DNA of 64,000 nucleotides from Haemophilus influenzae (GCF_900475755.1 NZ_LS483411.1:682001-746000); one strand, 5' to 3'; positions 1 to 10,615 are shown, counted from the first letter of the stretch. Notes: generated from the letters alone by a model not told the origin. Numbers and translations are program-made.

Positions 1-876
1 GCTTGGATATTCTGCATAAAATAATTTTAGGACTTGTGCTTCATAGAAACCAATAATTTCATCTAAGGTTTTATTTTCAAATTCATCCAAAGAAATCACC
101 GCACTTTGTGGCAGAGCAAGATTTAAACTTTCGATAGTTAAATGATTATCTTGTACTAACGAACAAGCACGATAAAGAGTGTTATAAAGCTCACGAACAT
201 TCCCTTTCCAATCATATTTCTGTAAATAAAGAAGAAAATCTTTATCGAAAGTTGGTTTTGCAATTTTTAATTCTTCACTGATTTCCTGTAAAAAACCTTG
301 TGCCAGTGGCTCAATATCAGCCATGCGATCTCGTAATGCAGGCACATTAATAGTGAGAACATTTAAGCGATGAAACAAATCAGCACGAACTTTACCTTGC
401 TCAACAAGCAAATGAAGTGGAACCTGTGATGTGCAAATCACTCGCACATTTGCATAATGCTCTTTTTCTTCGCCTACTCGACGGAAAGATCCATCCGTTA
501 AAAAACGTAATAATTTAGCCTGTAAACCCAATGAAAGTTCTGCGATGCCATCTAGTAATACAGTTCCCTCATTTGCGTACTCAAAAAAACCAATGGTTTC
601 ACTGTCTCCGACTTTTCGACCAAACATTTCACTTTCCGCATCTTCATCAGGCAAACCAGCACAGTTTACTGCGATAAATTTTTTATCGCGACGCAAACTC
701 TGATAATGGCAGGCTTTCGCTAACAAATCTTTTCCACTCCCCGTTTCGCCTTGAATTAACAAAGGCGCATCAAACATAGCAAAACGTTTCGCGTTTTCTA
801 CCGCACTTTTCATCGCTTCACTTTGTACAATAAAACACTCGAAAGGTTTTTGAGGATTAAATTTAGAAATCGGCAT
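1..876 (-). CDS. tyrR: TyrR-type transcriptional regulator, 3' end cut by window edge
   Basis: Regulator of aromatic amino acid genes. The visible 292 codons start at ATG 874-876 (MPISKFNPQ) and run off the window before the C-terminal helix-turn-helix is complete. An AAA+ ATPase core is present: Walker A GETGSGKD at residues 43-50, then a Walker B-like segment VLLDGIAEL in which the second acidic residue of the usual LLDEI is glycine. The GAFTGA loop of sigma-54 activators is absent. The protein begins right at the AAA+ domain, so it lacks the N-terminal ACT and PAS domains of E. coli TyrR (513 residues). The family in Haemophilus is known to be this short form of about 318 residues. A perfect TyrR box lies 56 bases upstream, suggesting autoregulation. 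The identification is firm; whether it can hydrolyse ATP is doubtful. Confidence 0.93.
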   Translation of the reverse strand, partial: MPISKFNPQKPFECFIVQSEAMKSAVENAKRFAMFDAPLLIQGETGSGKDLLAKACHYQSLRRDKKFIAVNCAGLPDEDAESEMFGRKVGDSETIGFFEYANEGTVLLDGIAELSLGLQAKLLRFLTDGSFRRVGEEKEHYANVRVICTSQVPLHLLVEQGKVRADLFHRLNVLTINVPALRDRMADIEPLAQGFLQEISEELKIAKPTFDKDFLLYLQKYDWKGNVRELYNTLYRACSLVQDNHLTIESLNLALPQSAVISLDEFENKTLDEIIGFYEAQVLKLFYAEYPS

Positions 877-931
877 ATTCAGGGAATGGAAATAATTAAG
901 ATATGGCTATGATAATTTCTTTACAACAAAG

Positions 932-949
932 TGTAAATATTATTTTACA
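932..949. promoter_or_regulatory. TyrR box (TGTAAA-N6-TTTACA)
   Basis: The sequence TGTAAATATTATTTTACA matches the TyrR consensus TGTAAA-N6-TTTACA exactly. A further TTTACA at 920-925, six bases before it, gives three alternating half-sites at regular spacing. It lies 56 bases upstream of the tyrR start codon, so it is most likely an autoregulatory operator. Confidence 0.75.
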
Positions 950-990
950 TAAGGTAAAAATGCGACCATTTTTGACCGCACTTTATATCG

Positions 991-2418
991 CTAAGGTTTT
1001 AACATTTTTTCAGCTTCACGAACACGAACAAGGAATTGTTTCCGTTCAGCTGAAGTCATACCACTGCTAGTACCGGGTAATTTAACAGTAAGAGGATTCA
1101 CTGCTCGACCGTTAATATGAAATTCATAATGTAAATGCGGCCCCGTAGAAATCCCCGTATTACCAGAAAGTGCAATACGTTCGCCTTTTTTAACTGTTTG
1201 CCCTGCTTTTACTAGGGATTTGCTCAAATGCATATAAACAGTTTGATATTCACGCCCGTGACGTAACATAACATAACGTCCTGCACCGCCAGCCTGATAA
1301 GCAACTTTTTCAACTGTGCCATCTGCTGGTGCAATAACTGGTGTGCCTTGAGAAACGGAGAAATCCACACCTTTATGCGGACGAATACGTCCTGTTACTG
1401 GATGACGACGATTTGGATTAAAAGGGGAGGAAACGCGTGCTTGGCGTTGCAATGGATAACGAGCAAAACCTTTGCCTAAGGTTTCTCCTTGCTGATTATA
1501 ATAACGACCATTTGCAGCTTGCACAGCATAATAATTTTTACCACCAGATGAAATACGTAACGCCTCAACATTACCTTGACCAGTGAGTTTATCGCCTAAA
1601 TATTCACGAGAAACTAAAATGGCAAATTGAGTTCCTTTTTTTAGTTTTCGTAAACTCACTTGCCATTGTAAGGCGTTACTAAGTTGGCTAATTTGTCGCG
1701 TATCAAGACCTTGTTCTCTTAAACTACTATTTAAAGAATTTTGAATCTCGCCTTTTAATACTTCTTTTCGCCAAATACTTTTCTTTTCAATAACTTGGCG
1801 TTTAAATTTCCCATCTTCGAGACGTTCATAAATACGTTCTTCTTTTTCAGAAACCAGCCAATTTAAATATTCCAAGTTATCATTTTTATTTAAAATCCAG
1901 TAAAATTGCTGACCTGCTTTTAAGTGGGCTAATTCGGGATCAAGCTTAATCAACGGTTGTACTGATGAATCATCTAAACCAGATAAAACTAAAACATCTT
2001 TTAACGTATCTCCTTCGGTTACCGTATAGCTAAATTGATCAGTAATTCTTATGGCTTGATCGGCTGCGTCTAATAAACCATTGAGTGCGTCTTGTGCGTG
2101 TTGAGGTAAAGTACCGAGATCATCTGAAGATAGTTTTACTTCATCAACTTCATCATCTTTTGCTTGTAGTTCATCATCATAAGAGGTGGCATCTTCATAA
2201 GGTTGAAGTGCGGTGGAATTTTTATTTGGCGATGTATTTAACTCGTGATATTCCCCACTGTCAGAGGTGGAAAATATGGGATTTTCTTCAGATTTGTCTT
2301 TTATTGTAAGTAAAATGCCTGTCAAAATAAGCAGAATAGCAACAAAAAACACGCCTACTTTTATATATGCGCGTTTTTTTCTTCTATCTCGAGCTAATTT
2401 TACGTGTTGCACTGGCAT
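991..2418 (-). CDS. mepM: M23-family murein DD-endopeptidase (MepM/YebA-like)
   Basis: Predicted periplasmic zinc endopeptidase that cleaves peptidoglycan cross-links, 475 residues. A cytoplasmic N-terminus rich in Lys/Arg is followed by one membrane segment at about residues 20-40. Then come a low-complexity acidic stretch, a LysM/OapA-like region near 125-175 ([13 protein letters not shown]), and the M23 peptidase domain near 330-440. The zinc-site motifs HKGVDFS and HLHYEFH are both present, so the enzyme looks active. The gene lies divergently from znuC, the same pairing as yebA-znuC in E. coli. The start ATG at 2416-2418 leaves about 170 bases to znuC for divergent promoters. I see no clear Zur palindrome there. 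Confidence 0.92.
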   Translation of the reverse strand: MPVQHVKLARDRRKKRAYIKVGVFFVAILLILTGILLTIKDKSEENPIFSTSDSGEYHELNTSPNKNSTALQPYEDATSYDDELQAKDDEVDEVKLSSDDLGTLPQHAQDALNGLLDAADQAIRITDQFSYTVTEGDTLKDVLVLSGLDDSSVQPLIKLDPELAHLKAGQQFYWILNKNDNLEYLNWLVSEKEERIYERLEDGKFKRQVIEKKSIWRKEVLKGEIQNSLNSSLREQGLDTRQISQLSNALQWQVSLRKLKKGTQFAILVSREYLGDKLTGQGNVEALRISSGGKNYYAVQAANGRYYNQQGETLGKGFARYPLQRQARVSSPFNPNRRHPVTGRIRPHKGVDFSVSQGTPVIAPADGTVEKVAYQAGGAGRYVMLRHGREYQTVYMHLSKSLVKAGQTVKKGERIALSGNTGISTGPHLHYEFHINGRAVNPLTVKLPGTSSGMTSAERKQFLVRVREAEKMLKP

Positions 2419-2589
2419 CCCTAAAATAAAAAAGTTTTCAGCATTCAGACTACAGATTATAAAGAAAATTCATTCCTATGGAAAAAGCATTATTCAAATG
2501 CTTAAATATTCGACATTGGATAGAAAATCTTGAGAATTCTATAAAAATGCGTTATTTTCCCCAACCATTGTTGAAAACACGGCGATTTT

Positions 2590-3396
2590 ATGAATATCAC
2601 AGCCATTCGCAACGAGCAAAACCCACAACCGCTCATTCAATTAAAAAATATCAATGTGGTTTTCGCACAAAAAACCGCTCTGCAAGATATTAATTTAAAT
2701 ATCTATCCCAATTCTATTATTACCATTGTGGGGCCAAATGGTGGTGGCAAATCAACGTTGTTAAAAACCTTATTAAAACTACAAATGCCCACTTCTGGCG
2801 AAGTCATTTATAGTAAAAATGTTCGCATTGGTTATGTACCACAAAAAATCCATTTGGATCATAGTTTGCCTATTACGGTTGAGCGATTTCTTTCGCTAAA
2901 AAAAGGCATTAAAACCCAAGAAATACTCACCGCACTTGAGCAACTTTCGATTTCACATTTACGCAAAAGCAATATGCAAAAACTTTCTGGTGGCGAAATG
3001 CAACGTGTATTATTGACACGTGCAATTTTAAATAAACCGAATTTACTTGTGCTAGACGAACCCACTCAAGGCGTAGATATTACTGGGCAGGCAGAACTTT
3101 ATCAGCTCATTCATCAAACCCAACAAAAATTAAATTGTGCCGTATTGATGGTATCACACGATTTACATATTGTGATGGCGGATAGTAAAGAAGTATTGTG
3201 TATTAACCAACATATTTGTTGTGCAGGTACGCCCGATGTTCTCTCAAATGATCCAACATTTATGCGTTTATGGGGAAATCAGATCGCACAAAATGTCGGC
3301 TTTTATACCCATCATCACAATCATCATCACACCTTGCACGGCGATGTGTGCGGTTGTAATTCATCAGCAGTGCATTGTCAAAATAAGGATAAATAA
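2590..3396 (+). CDS. znuC: Zinc ABC importer, ATP-binding subunit
   Basis: ATPase of the ZnuABC high-affinity zinc importer, on the cytoplasmic face. It has 268 residues: Walker [10 protein letters not shown] at 48-56, ABC signature LSGGEMQR near 136, Walker B LLVLDEPT near 155 and H-loop VSHD. The C-terminus is a His/Cys-rich tail near 240-263 (HHHNHHHT followed by CGC). Its stop overlaps the start of znuB by one base, indicating translational coupling. znuA is not in the window. The His tail and the mepM neighbour favour zinc over manganese as substrate. Confidence 0.93.
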   Translation: MNITAIRNEQNPQPLIQLKNINVVFAQKTALQDINLNIYPNSIITIVGPNGGGKSTLLKTLLKLQMPTSGEVIYSKNVRIGYVPQKIHLDHSLPITVERFLSLKKGIKTQEILTALEQLSISHLRKSNMQKLSGGEMQRVLLTRAILNKPNLLVLDEPTQGVDITGQAELYQLIHQTQQKLNCAVLMVSHDLHIVMADSKEVLCINQHICCAGTPDVLSNDPTFMRLWGNQIAQNVGFYTHHHNHHHTLHGDVCGCNSSAVHCQNKDK

Positions 3397-4181
3397 TGTT
3401 TGAAATTTTATTTCCTGCCCTTTTAACAGGCATTGTGCTTTCGCTTATTACCGCACCACTTGGCGTATTTGTGGTATGGCGGAAAATGGCTTATTTTGGC
3501 GACACCCTTTCTCACTCTGCGTTGCTCGGCGTGGCGTTAGGTATTTTCTTACAAGTCAATCCTTACATTGCAATTGTGGTGCTTACCTTAATTCTTGCTA
3601 TTGCAATGGTGTGGTTAGAAAGCAATACGCAATTTTCTATTGATACCTTGCTCGGCATTATCGCTCATAGCTGTTTATCTCTTGGCGTTGTGACAGTAGG
3701 ATTATTACGGAATGTACGGGTAGATTTAATGAATTATTTATTTGGGGATTTACTCGCAATTAATTATACGGATTTAATTTATATCGGCATTGGCGTGATA
3801 ATTGTGCTTTCAACATTAATTTACTTTTGGCAATCCTTACTTTCCACCACCGTATCGCCAGAACTCGCGCAAGTTGAAGGCATTAATATCAAAAAAATGC
3901 GTTTTATTTTAATGATATTAACCGCATTGACGATTGCCTTGAGTATGAAATTTGTCGGGGCATTAATTATCACATCATTATTAATAATCCCTGCGGCAAC
4001 CGCTCGTCGCTTTGCGAGAACGCCTGAATCTATGGTGGGCTGGGCGATTGTAGTCAGTATGTTGTCAATTATAGGCGGGCTAATATTATCAGCCTTTTAT
4101 GATACCGCTGCTGGGCCTTCCGTTGTGATTTGTTCAGCGTTTTTATTTGTCTTATCACTCTTCAAAAAAGAGCGATTATAA
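3396..4181 (+). CDS. znuB: Zinc ABC importer, permease subunit
   Basis: Inner membrane permease of the zinc importer, 261 residues with about eight hydrophobic helices (ABC-3 permease family). The family-typical segment [15 protein letters not shown] is near residues 35-50 and [18 protein letters not shown] near 185-205. It starts in the overlap with the znuC stop, so the two form one operon. The transcript probably ends before accA, where an uptake signal lies at about 4229; I see no strong hairpin terminator. Confidence 0.93.
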   Translation: MFEILFPALLTGIVLSLITAPLGVFVVWRKMAYFGDTLSHSALLGVALGIFLQVNPYIAIVVLTLILAIAMVWLESNTQFSIDTLLGIIAHSCLSLGVVTVGLLRNVRVDLMNYLFGDLLAINYTDLIYIGIGVIIVLSTLIYFWQSLLSTTVSPELAQVEGINIKKMRFILMILTALTIALSMKFVGALIITSLLIIPAATARRFARTPESMVGWAIVVSMLSIIGGLILSAFYDTAAGPSVVICSAFLFVLSLFKKERL

Positions 4182-4269
4182 GTTTGCCCAACCAGTGAAA
4201 ACCATTTGCGCCACAGTTTAATTCTTGATAAAGTGCGGTCAATTTTTACGGTCTTTTTAGGATAACAAA

Positions 4270-5217
4270 ATGAACCAAGAATATTTAGATTTTGAATTGC
4301 CGATTGCAGAATTAGAAGCAAAAATTGAAGCATTACATGCAGCATCGGATGATAAAGTTGATTTAACTGATGAAATCAAACGCTTACAAAAGAAAAGTAA
4401 CGAACTCACTAAAAAAACCTTTGCTAACCTTGATGCTTGGCAAGTTTCACGTATGGCGCGTCATCCAAACCGCCCTTATACATTAGATTATATCGAACAT
4501 ATTTTTACGGAATTTGAAGAACTTGCTGGCGATCGCGCTTTTGCTGATGATAAAGCGATTGTTGGTGGCTTGGCACGTTTAGATGGTCGCCCAGTGATGG
4601 TTATCGGTCATCAAAAAGGCCGTACTGTAAAAGATAAAGTGAGTCGTAATTTTGGTATGCCTGCACCTGAAGGCTATCGTAAAGCGTTACGTTTAATGGA
4701 AATGGCTGAACGTTTTAAATTGCCAATTATCACATTTATTGATACTCCAGGGGCTTATCCAGGTATTGGTGCAGAAGAACGCGGTCAAGCGGAAGCTATT
4801 GCTCGCAACTTACGCGAAATGGCACAACTTACCGTTCCTGTTATTTGTACCGTTATCGGTGAAGGCGGTTCGGGCGGTGCGTTAGCTATCGGCGTGGGCG
4901 ATAAAGTGAATATGTTGCAGTATTCCACTTATTCTGTTATCTCGCCTGAAGGCTGTGCGTCTATTCTTTGGAAAAGTGCGGAAAAAGCATCGACTGCAGC
5001 GGAAGTAATGGGATTAACCGCAAGCCGTTTAAAAGAATTAAATCTCATCGATAGCATTGTGCAAGAACCTTTGGGCGGTGCACATCGCAATTATGCAAAA
5101 ATAGCTGAAAACTTAAAACTTCGCTTAAAAGAAGATTTATCAGAACTTGACGGACTAAGCAAAGAAGAATTATTAAATAGACGCTATGAACGTTTAATGT
5201 CTTACGGTTATTGCTAA
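4270..5217 (+). CDS. accA: Acetyl-CoA carboxylase, carboxyltransferase subunit alpha
   Basis: Alpha half of the carboxyltransferase that moves CO2 from biotin to acetyl-CoA to give malonyl-CoA, the first step of fatty acid synthesis. At 315 residues it is close to the E. coli length (319). It has an N-terminal coiled region (residues 10-60), then a crotonase-fold domain with the Gly-rich segments [15 protein letters not shown] and [15 protein letters not shown]. The beta partner accD is not in this window, as usual for gammaproteobacteria. It is followed by a rho-independent hairpin at 5228-5258. Confidence 0.96.
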   Translation: MNQEYLDFELPIAELEAKIEALHAASDDKVDLTDEIKRLQKKSNELTKKTFANLDAWQVSRMARHPNRPYTLDYIEHIFTEFEELAGDRAFADDKAIVGGLARLDGRPVMVIGHQKGRTVKDKVSRNFGMPAPEGYRKALRLMEMAERFKLPIITFIDTPGAYPGIGAEERGQAEAIARNLREMAQLTVPVICTVIGEGGSGGALAIGVGDKVNMLQYSTYSVISPEGCASILWKSAEKASTAAEVMGLTASRLKELNLIDSIVQEPLGGAHRNYAKIAENLKLRLKEDLSELDGLSKEELLNRRYERLMSYGYC

Positions 5218-5227
5218 CTAACATTCT

Positions 5228-5258
5228 AAAAGAGCGGTGATTTTTGCCGCTCTTTTTT
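5228..5258 (+). terminator. Rho-independent terminator after accA
   Basis: Stem AAAAGAGCGG pairs with CCGCTCTTTT and runs into a T tract. It begins 10 bases after the accA stop. Confidence 0.85.
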
Positions 5259-5289
5259 GATCTAAATATACAACAAAGGAGAAAACACA

Positions 5290-6156
5290 ATGAAAAACGT
5301 ACTTTCAATCCAATCCCACGTGGTCTATGGTTTTGCAGGTAACAAATCCGCGACTTTTCCAATGCAGTTATTAGGCGTCGATGTATGGGCATTAAATACC
5401 GTGCAATTCTCTAACCATACTCAATATGGCAAATGGACAGGCATGGTAATCCCACAAGAACAAATCCGAGAAATTGTGACTGGGCTTGATAATATTGAAA
5501 AACTACAAGAATGTGATGCCTTGTTATCTGGTTATTTAGGTTCTGCGGAACAAGTCGATCAAATTCTTTTTGCTTTAGAGCAAATCAAACTGCGTAATCC
5601 AAATGCGCTTTATTTATGCGACCCTGTAATGCCACATCCGAAAAAAATCTGCGTGGTTGCCAATGGTGTTCGCGAAGCACTTATTGAAAAAGCGATTCCA
5701 GTGGCGGACATTATGACGCCAAACTTACACGAATTGCGTCAGTTCACAAAATTCCCAATTAATACCTTTGACGATGTATTAAAAGCGGTGAATGCGTTGA
5801 TTGCAAAAGGCGTGAAGAAAGTTCTCGTTAAACATTTAGGCAGCGCGGGTAAAATTAACGATCCTGATACATTTGAAATTATTATGGCAACCCCTGAAGG
5901 TGTTTGGCATTTAAGCCGTCCACTTTATCAATTCAATTTTGAACCAGTGGGCGTGGGCGATTTAATCGCAGGGACATTCTTAGCAAATTTACTCAATGGA
6001 AAATCTGATGTTGAAGCTTTTGAAGCGATGAATAACGAAGTAGCAGGCGTAATGAAAACCACCTTTGAACTGGGTTCTTACGAATTACAAACCATTGCCG
6101 CACGTTTTGAAATTCTCAATCCAAGCAGCAACTATAAAGCTGAAAAAGTTGCCTAA
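5290..6156 (+). CDS. pdxY: Pyridoxal kinase
   Basis: Phosphorylates pyridoxal to pyridoxal 5'-phosphate in the B6 salvage pathway; cytosolic, 288 residues, ribokinase superfamily. Visible signatures are the N-terminal [16 protein letters not shown] substrate segment and the C-terminal anion-hole motif [12 protein letters not shown] near residue 220. A good ribosome site (AAAGGAGAA) precedes the ATG at 5290. Its stop overlaps the ATG of tilS (TAATG arrangement), so the two are co-translated. PdxK is a possible alternative name, but the N-terminal motif and length fit PdxY better. Confidence 0.9.
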   Translation: MKNVLSIQSHVVYGFAGNKSATFPMQLLGVDVWALNTVQFSNHTQYGKWTGMVIPQEQIREIVTGLDNIEKLQECDALLSGYLGSAEQVDQILFALEQIKLRNPNALYLCDPVMPHPKKICVVANGVREALIEKAIPVADIMTPNLHELRQFTKFPINTFDDVLKAVNALIAKGVKKVLVKHLGSAGKINDPDTFEIIMATPEGVWHLSRPLYQFNFEPVGVGDLIAGTFLANLLNGKSDVEAFEAMNNEVAGVMKTTFELGSYELQTIAARFEILNPSSNYKAEKVA

Positions 6157-7448
6157 TGGATTTACTTTCAGACATTGAAAAACAACTCAAAAAAACCACC
6201 GCTCAAGGGTTTCTTATCGCCTTGAGTGGTGGTTTGGACTCCACTGTACTTCTTTCTTTATTTGCAAAACTTTGTCAAAAACAACCGCACTTACCGCCTT
6301 TATCAGTACGAGCTATCCATATCCATCACGGCTTAAGCCCCAATGCAGACAGTTGGGCTAAACACTGCCAAGACTTGTGCGATCAATTACAAATTCCGTT
6401 GATTATCGAGCGCGTACAAGTAGATAAAACCAATGGCATTGAGGCTGGGGCGCGTGAAGCACGCTATCAAGCCATAAAAAAACATCTTCAAACACAAGAA
6501 ATGCTGGTTACAGCACATCATCTAAACGATCAAACTGAAACCTTTTTCTTAGCCCTAAAACGTGGCAGTGGGCTACAAGGCTTAGGCGCAATGCAACAAC
6601 AAAGTGTATTGTTCGGCATGCCAATTTTACGCCCTTTGTTAGGCTTTACTCGCACCCAGTTAGAAAATTACGCGCAAAAAGAAAAACTCAACTGGATTAC
6701 AGATGAAAGTAATGAGGATAACCGATACGATCGTAATTTCTTACGCAATGAAATTTTGCCAGAATTACGTGCACGCTGGGCTTATTTTGATTTAGCCGTG
6801 CAACGTTCCGCACAACATTGTTTTGAGCAACAACAGCTAATTAATGATTTATTGAGCGAAATTTTTGCACAACATTGTCAAATTAAAAACCAATTTAAAC
6901 TGTGTCTGTTCCGCAAATATTCTCTCGCAAAACAGACCGCACTTTTGCGTATGTGGCTTGCCAAAAACCAACTTGAAATGCCAAGTAAACGCCAGCTTAC
7001 ACAACTTATTAATGATGTCATTTTTGCAAAAGAAGAGGCAAATCCTCAGTTTCAGCTTGTAAATAAAGTCATTCGACGTTATCAAGATAGTTTATATTTA
7101 ACTAAACGGTTTTCTGATCTAACCAAATACTGCCTAAAATTAGAACAAAACATGCTAAGTTTACCTGATAATTTAGGCAATCTCACTGTTCAAGAAAATG
7201 AAAATAATCTGATTTTCTACTGGCAGGATTACTCTGTTACGCTGGAAAAAACGAACTTGCCTATTTCTATTCGTTTTGGCTATTCGGGCAAAGTGAAACA
7301 TCATCCGAAACGACCAAGAGAAGATATAAAAAAAATCTGGCAAGAATTAAGCGTACCACCTTGGGAACGAAATCGGATTCCTTTAATTTTTTATGGCGAT
7401 AAGCTAAAAAGTGCGGTCGGTTTTTTCCGTGTTTTTGACGCGTTTTAA
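6156..7448 (+). CDS. tilS: tRNA(Ile)-lysidine synthetase
   Basis: Converts cytidine 34 of tRNA-Ile(CAU) to lysidine so that it reads AUA codons and accepts isoleucine. The PP-loop SGGLDST near residues 24-30 is the ATP pyrophosphatase signature. The N-terminal catalytic half is followed by a tRNA-binding C-terminal domain, 430 residues in all, as in E. coli. It begins inside the pdxY stop codon and faces mutH, with only 7 bases between the two stop codons. Confidence 0.95.
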   Translation: MDLLSDIEKQLKKTTAQGFLIALSGGLDSTVLLSLFAKLCQKQPHLPPLSVRAIHIHHGLSPNADSWAKHCQDLCDQLQIPLIIERVQVDKTNGIEAGAREARYQAIKKHLQTQEMLVTAHHLNDQTETFFLALKRGSGLQGLGAMQQQSVLFGMPILRPLLGFTRTQLENYAQKEKLNWITDESNEDNRYDRNFLRNEILPELRARWAYFDLAVQRSAQHCFEQQQLINDLLSEIFAQHCQIKNQFKLCLFRKYSLAKQTALLRMWLAKNQLEMPSKRQLTQLINDVIFAKEEANPQFQLVNKVIRRYQDSLYLTKRFSDLTKYCLKLEQNMLSLPDNLGNLTVQENENNLIFYWQDYSVTLEKTNLPISIRFGYSGKVKHHPKRPREDIKKIWQELSVPPWERNRIPLIFYGDKLKSAVGFFRVFDAF

Positions 7449-7455
7449 AATCAAG

Positions 7456-8127
7456 TTAAAGTGGCTTTACATCTAAAAATGCGTTCAAAATTTGAGCGGT
7501 GAATTCTTTTCTTAGATAAAAACCTAAAGGCAAGGTATCTATAATTTCGCCATTTTTTCCTATGCCTTTTGTCACAGCGCGACTATTTGCACCCTTCGGG
7601 CGAAGTTGCATAACCTCACCAATTCGAGCGGTAATTTGCTCCAATTTGCCAAGTACAATTAAATCCATCAATTCTTCCCAATCTTGTTTTAATTGACGTT
7701 CTTGCTCAGCGGTTGGCTTCCAGAAAATTGGCGCGCCGATATGGCGTTCACGTAATGGAATATGGCGGCTGCCTTCAATCGGCATCCAAAGTACACAAGA
7801 AAGTTTATGACGAACGTGAGAATTTTCCCATTTAACCCCTGAATTTTGTACCAATGGAGCAAGGCTCACAAAGGTGGTTTCAAGAGGATAACCCTCCGCA
7901 TTAATCGGTAACGTTTTAAGTTCAACACCTAAATGAGAAAAATCCTGTTCAGCTTTACTCCCTGCCGTTGCGCCTAAAGCACGCTCTAATAACATGCCGA
8001 CCCAGCCTTTATCACGTTTTAAATCAATCGGGACAGGAATATGCAGTTCATCAGCTAACTCCCCAAAAGTTAAGCCAGCAATGGATTGCGCTTGGGAAAG
8101 TAATTGTTCAAGGGTTTGTGGAATCAT
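7456..8127 (-). CDS. mutH: Mismatch repair GATC endonuclease
   Basis: Nicks the unmethylated strand at hemimethylated GATC sites in MutLS-directed mismatch repair. The 223-residue protein has the catalytic D-x6-E-x-K arrangement, here D62, E69 and K71 in [10 protein letters not shown]. Length is close to E. coli MutH (229). Its ATG overlaps the ogt stop by four bases, so the two DNA repair genes form a coupled pair. Confidence 0.95.
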   Translation of the reverse strand: MIPQTLEQLLSQAQSIAGLTFGELADELHIPVPIDLKRDKGWVGMLLERALGATAGSKAEQDFSHLGVELKTLPINAEGYPLETTFVSLAPLVQNSGVKWENSHVRHKLSCVLWMPIEGSRHIPLRERHIGAPIFWKPTAEQERQLKQDWEELMDLIVLGKLEQITARIGEVMQLRPKGANSRAVTKGIGKNGEIIDTLPLGFYLRKEFTAQILNAFLDVKPL

Positions 8128-8663
8128 TCGTGATATTTCTTAAAAAAGCGAGGCTTCGTGTTTTCAGTGCCTTTATCAATATAGGGAATTTTCTCTAACT
8201 GTAATAAAAAACGTTTTGCCTCTAAGCCACCGCCAAAACCAGTTAAAGTACGATCTTTACCTAAAATGCGGTGACAAGGAATAATAATGCTAATCGGATT
8301 ACTGCCTACCGCGCCGCCCACGGCACGAACAGCTTTAGGATTATTAATACGTAACGCCAGCTCTCCATAAGTTGAAAGCTTGCCATAATCAATTTCTCGC
8401 AAGGCTTGCCAAATGGCTTGTTGAAACGCGGTGCCTTCTGGTTTTAAGGGAATGTCTGAAAAATACTCAACTTCCCCATTAAAATATCGTTCAAAAGCTA
8501 ACCGCACTTTTTGAAAAACAGGCAATTCATCTTGCTTGTGCCATTTTGGATTAGGCGCATATTGCTCTTTTTCAAAATCAATATGCGTAATGCTCTCGCC
8601 GTCAGATAAAATCAAAAGCCGTCCCACTGGCGAGGGGTAATAAGTGTAATAAAGTGCGGTCAT
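8124..8663 (-). CDS. ogt: Methylated-DNA--protein-cysteine methyltransferase
   Basis: Suicide repair protein that removes O6-alkyl groups from guanine. The 179-residue form has the active-site motif IPCHR with the acceptor cysteine at residue 130. I chose ATG 8661-8663 (MTALYYTY), preceded by AAGGCG, over an in-frame ATG at 8717. The longer form would begin inside the fadL terminator hairpin. The first codons are part of an uptake signal (ATGACCGCACTT). The 3' end overlaps mutH. Confidence 0.92.
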   Translation of the reverse strand: MTALYYTYYPSPVGRLLILSDGESITHIDFEKEQYAPNPKWHKQDELPVFQKVRLAFERYFNGEVEYFSDIPLKPEGTAFQQAIWQALREIDYGKLSTYGELALRINNPKAVRAVGGAVGSNPISIIIPCHRILGKDRTLTGFGGGLEAKRFLLQLEKIPYIDKGTENTKPRFFKKYHE

Positions 8664-8687
8664 TTTTCGCCTTGTTTTATAAAAGAA

Positions 8688-8714
8688 AAGCACACTTGGT
8701 GTGGAAGTGTGCTT
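8688..8714 (-). terminator. fadL terminator hairpin
   Basis: Perfect 10-base arms AAGCACACTT and AAGTGTGCTT around a 7-base loop. Read on the minus strand the hairpin is followed by TTCTTTT, just after the fadL stop codon. Confidence 0.8.
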
Positions 8715-8738
8715 CATTATGCTAAATTTTTTAACGGA

Positions 8739-10088
8739 TTAGAAACTATAATTTAAGTTTAAGCCGTAAAGATTTGCGTGTGCTTGAGAAGTGTAATTTG
8801 CGGTTGTTGTTATGAAGCCACCTACAGCTTTTTGTACTTCTTTAAAGTGAACTTTTTTGCCTTTTAAGTAAGCATAGCCAAGATCAACAGATAAATTCGG
8901 CGTGAATTTATAGGTTGCCCCTAAACTATACCAAGTGCGATCGGTATCTGGAATTGCAGCACTACGGTGATGACGAGATGCAGCTTGATCGTAAGCAATA
9001 CCCGCACGTAAGGTTAATTTTTCATCAAGATTATAACTTGCCCCTAATGCAACACGAGAGTTATTACTGTATTGCAATTCTTTATCAAAAGCTTTCTTAC
9101 CATCTTCGAAGCTAGCATGTAATTTTGTTAAACGACTCCAATGGGTATATTTATAACTATAATGCACTGCAAATTTGTCAGTTAATTGATGGAAACCAGA
9201 AAGTTCTAAGTAATCTGGCAATGTAAGGGTTAAATTACCTTTTTTCCCTGCCTCAATAACCTCTGCTTCTAAACTAGTGGCAGTGCGGTCAGTAAAATCA
9301 ATGTCCACTTTAGAATGATAGGCTAAACCAATTCGGTTAGCTTCATTAAATTGATACATTACACCTGCATTCCAGCCAAACCCCCAAGCTGCTCTATCTT
9401 GTAATGACACAACAGATTTGTCTTTAGAGGTCAAATAGTCAGTAGCTTTATCTTTAGGATTTACTGTTTTGATTGCGTTTTGTGCAATCTTAACACTCTC
9501 CGCAATAATACCCGCATTCCGTTCAACTTGGGCTTTAGCATAAACTGCATTTACCCCTAAACCTAGGCTCAAGCCTTCTGTTACTCGATAAGCACCACTT
9601 AAATTTAAGTTGATAGCAGTCAAGTCAGTTTTTCCACCAAATACACCAGCATCATAACTATCGTCATATTTACTTTTTAAACCGAAATTGACATTCATTC
9701 CTGCGCCCAGCGCGAATTTATCATTCACTGGCGCAACGAAATAAAGATTTGGCACAAAAGCACCAGGAATAACATTACGCGCTGAAGCTGAGCCGTACTT
9801 TGTTGTTCTCATTGTAGTAGCTGTTATAGAAGAATCTACATCACCATTCATATTAATTCTAGAATCAACATAAACGCCACCCGTGGAAAACTGTGCAGTT
9901 TTAAATAAACTCATCAAAGCTGGGTTAGTTGCCACGACAGAAGCATTATCTGCAATCGCCGCTTCACCCGCATAGGCACGACCAAGCCCAGAAGTAGAAA
10001 CTTCCGCCAATTGGAAAGCCGCCGCATTTGCACCACCTGCAGCCAACAACATTGCCGTTGCTAATATAGATTGATTAAATTTTTTCAT
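8739..10088 (-). CDS. fadL: Outer membrane long-chain fatty acid porin (OmpP1/FadL)
   Basis: FadL-family beta-barrel of 449 residues, known in Haemophilus as outer membrane protein P1. It takes up long-chain fatty acids and is a surface antigen. ATG 10086-10088 starts a typical signal peptide (MKKFNQSILATAMLLAAGG) with cleavage expected after ANA, giving mature AAFQLAEVS. FadL hallmarks: NPALMSLF in the plug region, TLPDYLELSGF, and the C-terminal aromatic residue of a barrel (NLNYSF). An in-frame start 63 bases upstream would put residues in front of the signal peptide and is unlikely. A yfcZ-like gene is divergent, as at E. coli fadL. The fadD gene elsewhere in the window would activate the imported acids. 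Confidence 0.93.
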   Translation of the reverse strand: MKKFNQSILATAMLLAAGGANAAAFQLAEVSTSGLGRAYAGEAAIADNASVVATNPALMSLFKTAQFSTGGVYVDSRINMNGDVDSSITATTMRTTKYGSASARNVIPGAFVPNLYFVAPVNDKFALGAGMNVNFGLKSKYDDSYDAGVFGGKTDLTAINLNLSGAYRVTEGLSLGLGVNAVYAKAQVERNAGIIAESVKIAQNAIKTVNPKDKATDYLTSKDKSVVSLQDRAAWGFGWNAGVMYQFNEANRIGLAYHSKVDIDFTDRTATSLEAEVIEAGKKGNLTLTLPDYLELSGFHQLTDKFAVHYSYKYTHWSRLTKLHASFEDGKKAFDKELQYSNNSRVALGASYNLDEKLTLRAGIAYDQAASRHHRSAAIPDTDRTWYSLGATYKFTPNLSVDLGYAYLKGKKVHFKEVQKAVGGFITTTANYTSQAHANLYGLNLNYSF

Positions 10089-10285
10089 TTGGAACCCTTT
10101 GTTATAAATAAAAATTTGGGCAATTGTAAAGCCAGAATCTATTGAGTGCAACTATTTTTATTAGAGCTACGATCAGTTAGCAGGAGTTTTTTGCATTTAA
10201 TGGATTGTTTTGTTCAATTTTTGTCATTTATGGGGAACAAGAAAAATGATAAAATGTGCCAAAATATTCATATAAGGAAAAGAAA

Positions 10286-10573
10286 ATGACCGTAAAATGC
10301 AAAGCAGAAGAATCCTTAACTTGTAGCTGTGTTGATGTAGGCACAATTATTGATGGCTCTGACTGTACCGTAGAAGTACATCAAGTTTATAACACAGAAG
10401 CTGATGCCAATGCAGCGCTTGAACGATTAACAAAGAAAGCGCGCAATACAGAAAGCGATCCTTGCGAAATTAAAAGCGAAATCGTGGCAGTTGAAAACGG
10501 CGTTCAACTAAATGCTTCTTTCACTTTTAGTTGCCAAGCAGAAGCGATGATTTTTGAACTGGCGAATCGTTAA
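10286..10573 (+). CDS. YfcZ/YiiS family (DUF406) small protein
   Basis: A 95-residue soluble protein with a Cys-containing N-terminus (SLTCSCVDVGTIID) and the segment NTEADANAALERLTKKAR, matching the YfcZ/YiiS family as I know it. Function is not established. The start ATG at 10286-10288 is preceded by AAGGAAAAG. The divergent position next to fadL is shared with E. coli yfcZ, which supports the assignment but says nothing about mechanism. Confidence 0.8.
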   Translation: MTVKCKAEESLTCSCVDVGTIIDGSDCTVEVHQVYNTEADANAALERLTKKARNTESDPCEIKSEIVAVENGVQLNASFTFSCQAEAMIFELANR

Positions 10574-10615
10574 AAACAATTAAAAATTTGACCGCACTTT
10601 TATTGAATTAGAATA

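Noticed and set aside
2085..2309. Histidine-rich plus-strand frame ([13 protein letters not shown]...).
   Set aside because: It is antisense to mepM and arises from that gene's acidic low-complexity codons.
2419..2589. Zur box expected between mepM and znuC.
   Set aside because: I found no convincing palindrome matching the Zur consensus, so none is annotated.
10152..10285. FadR operator between fadL and the yfcZ-like gene.
   Set aside because: No stretch matches the FadR consensus well enough on inspection.
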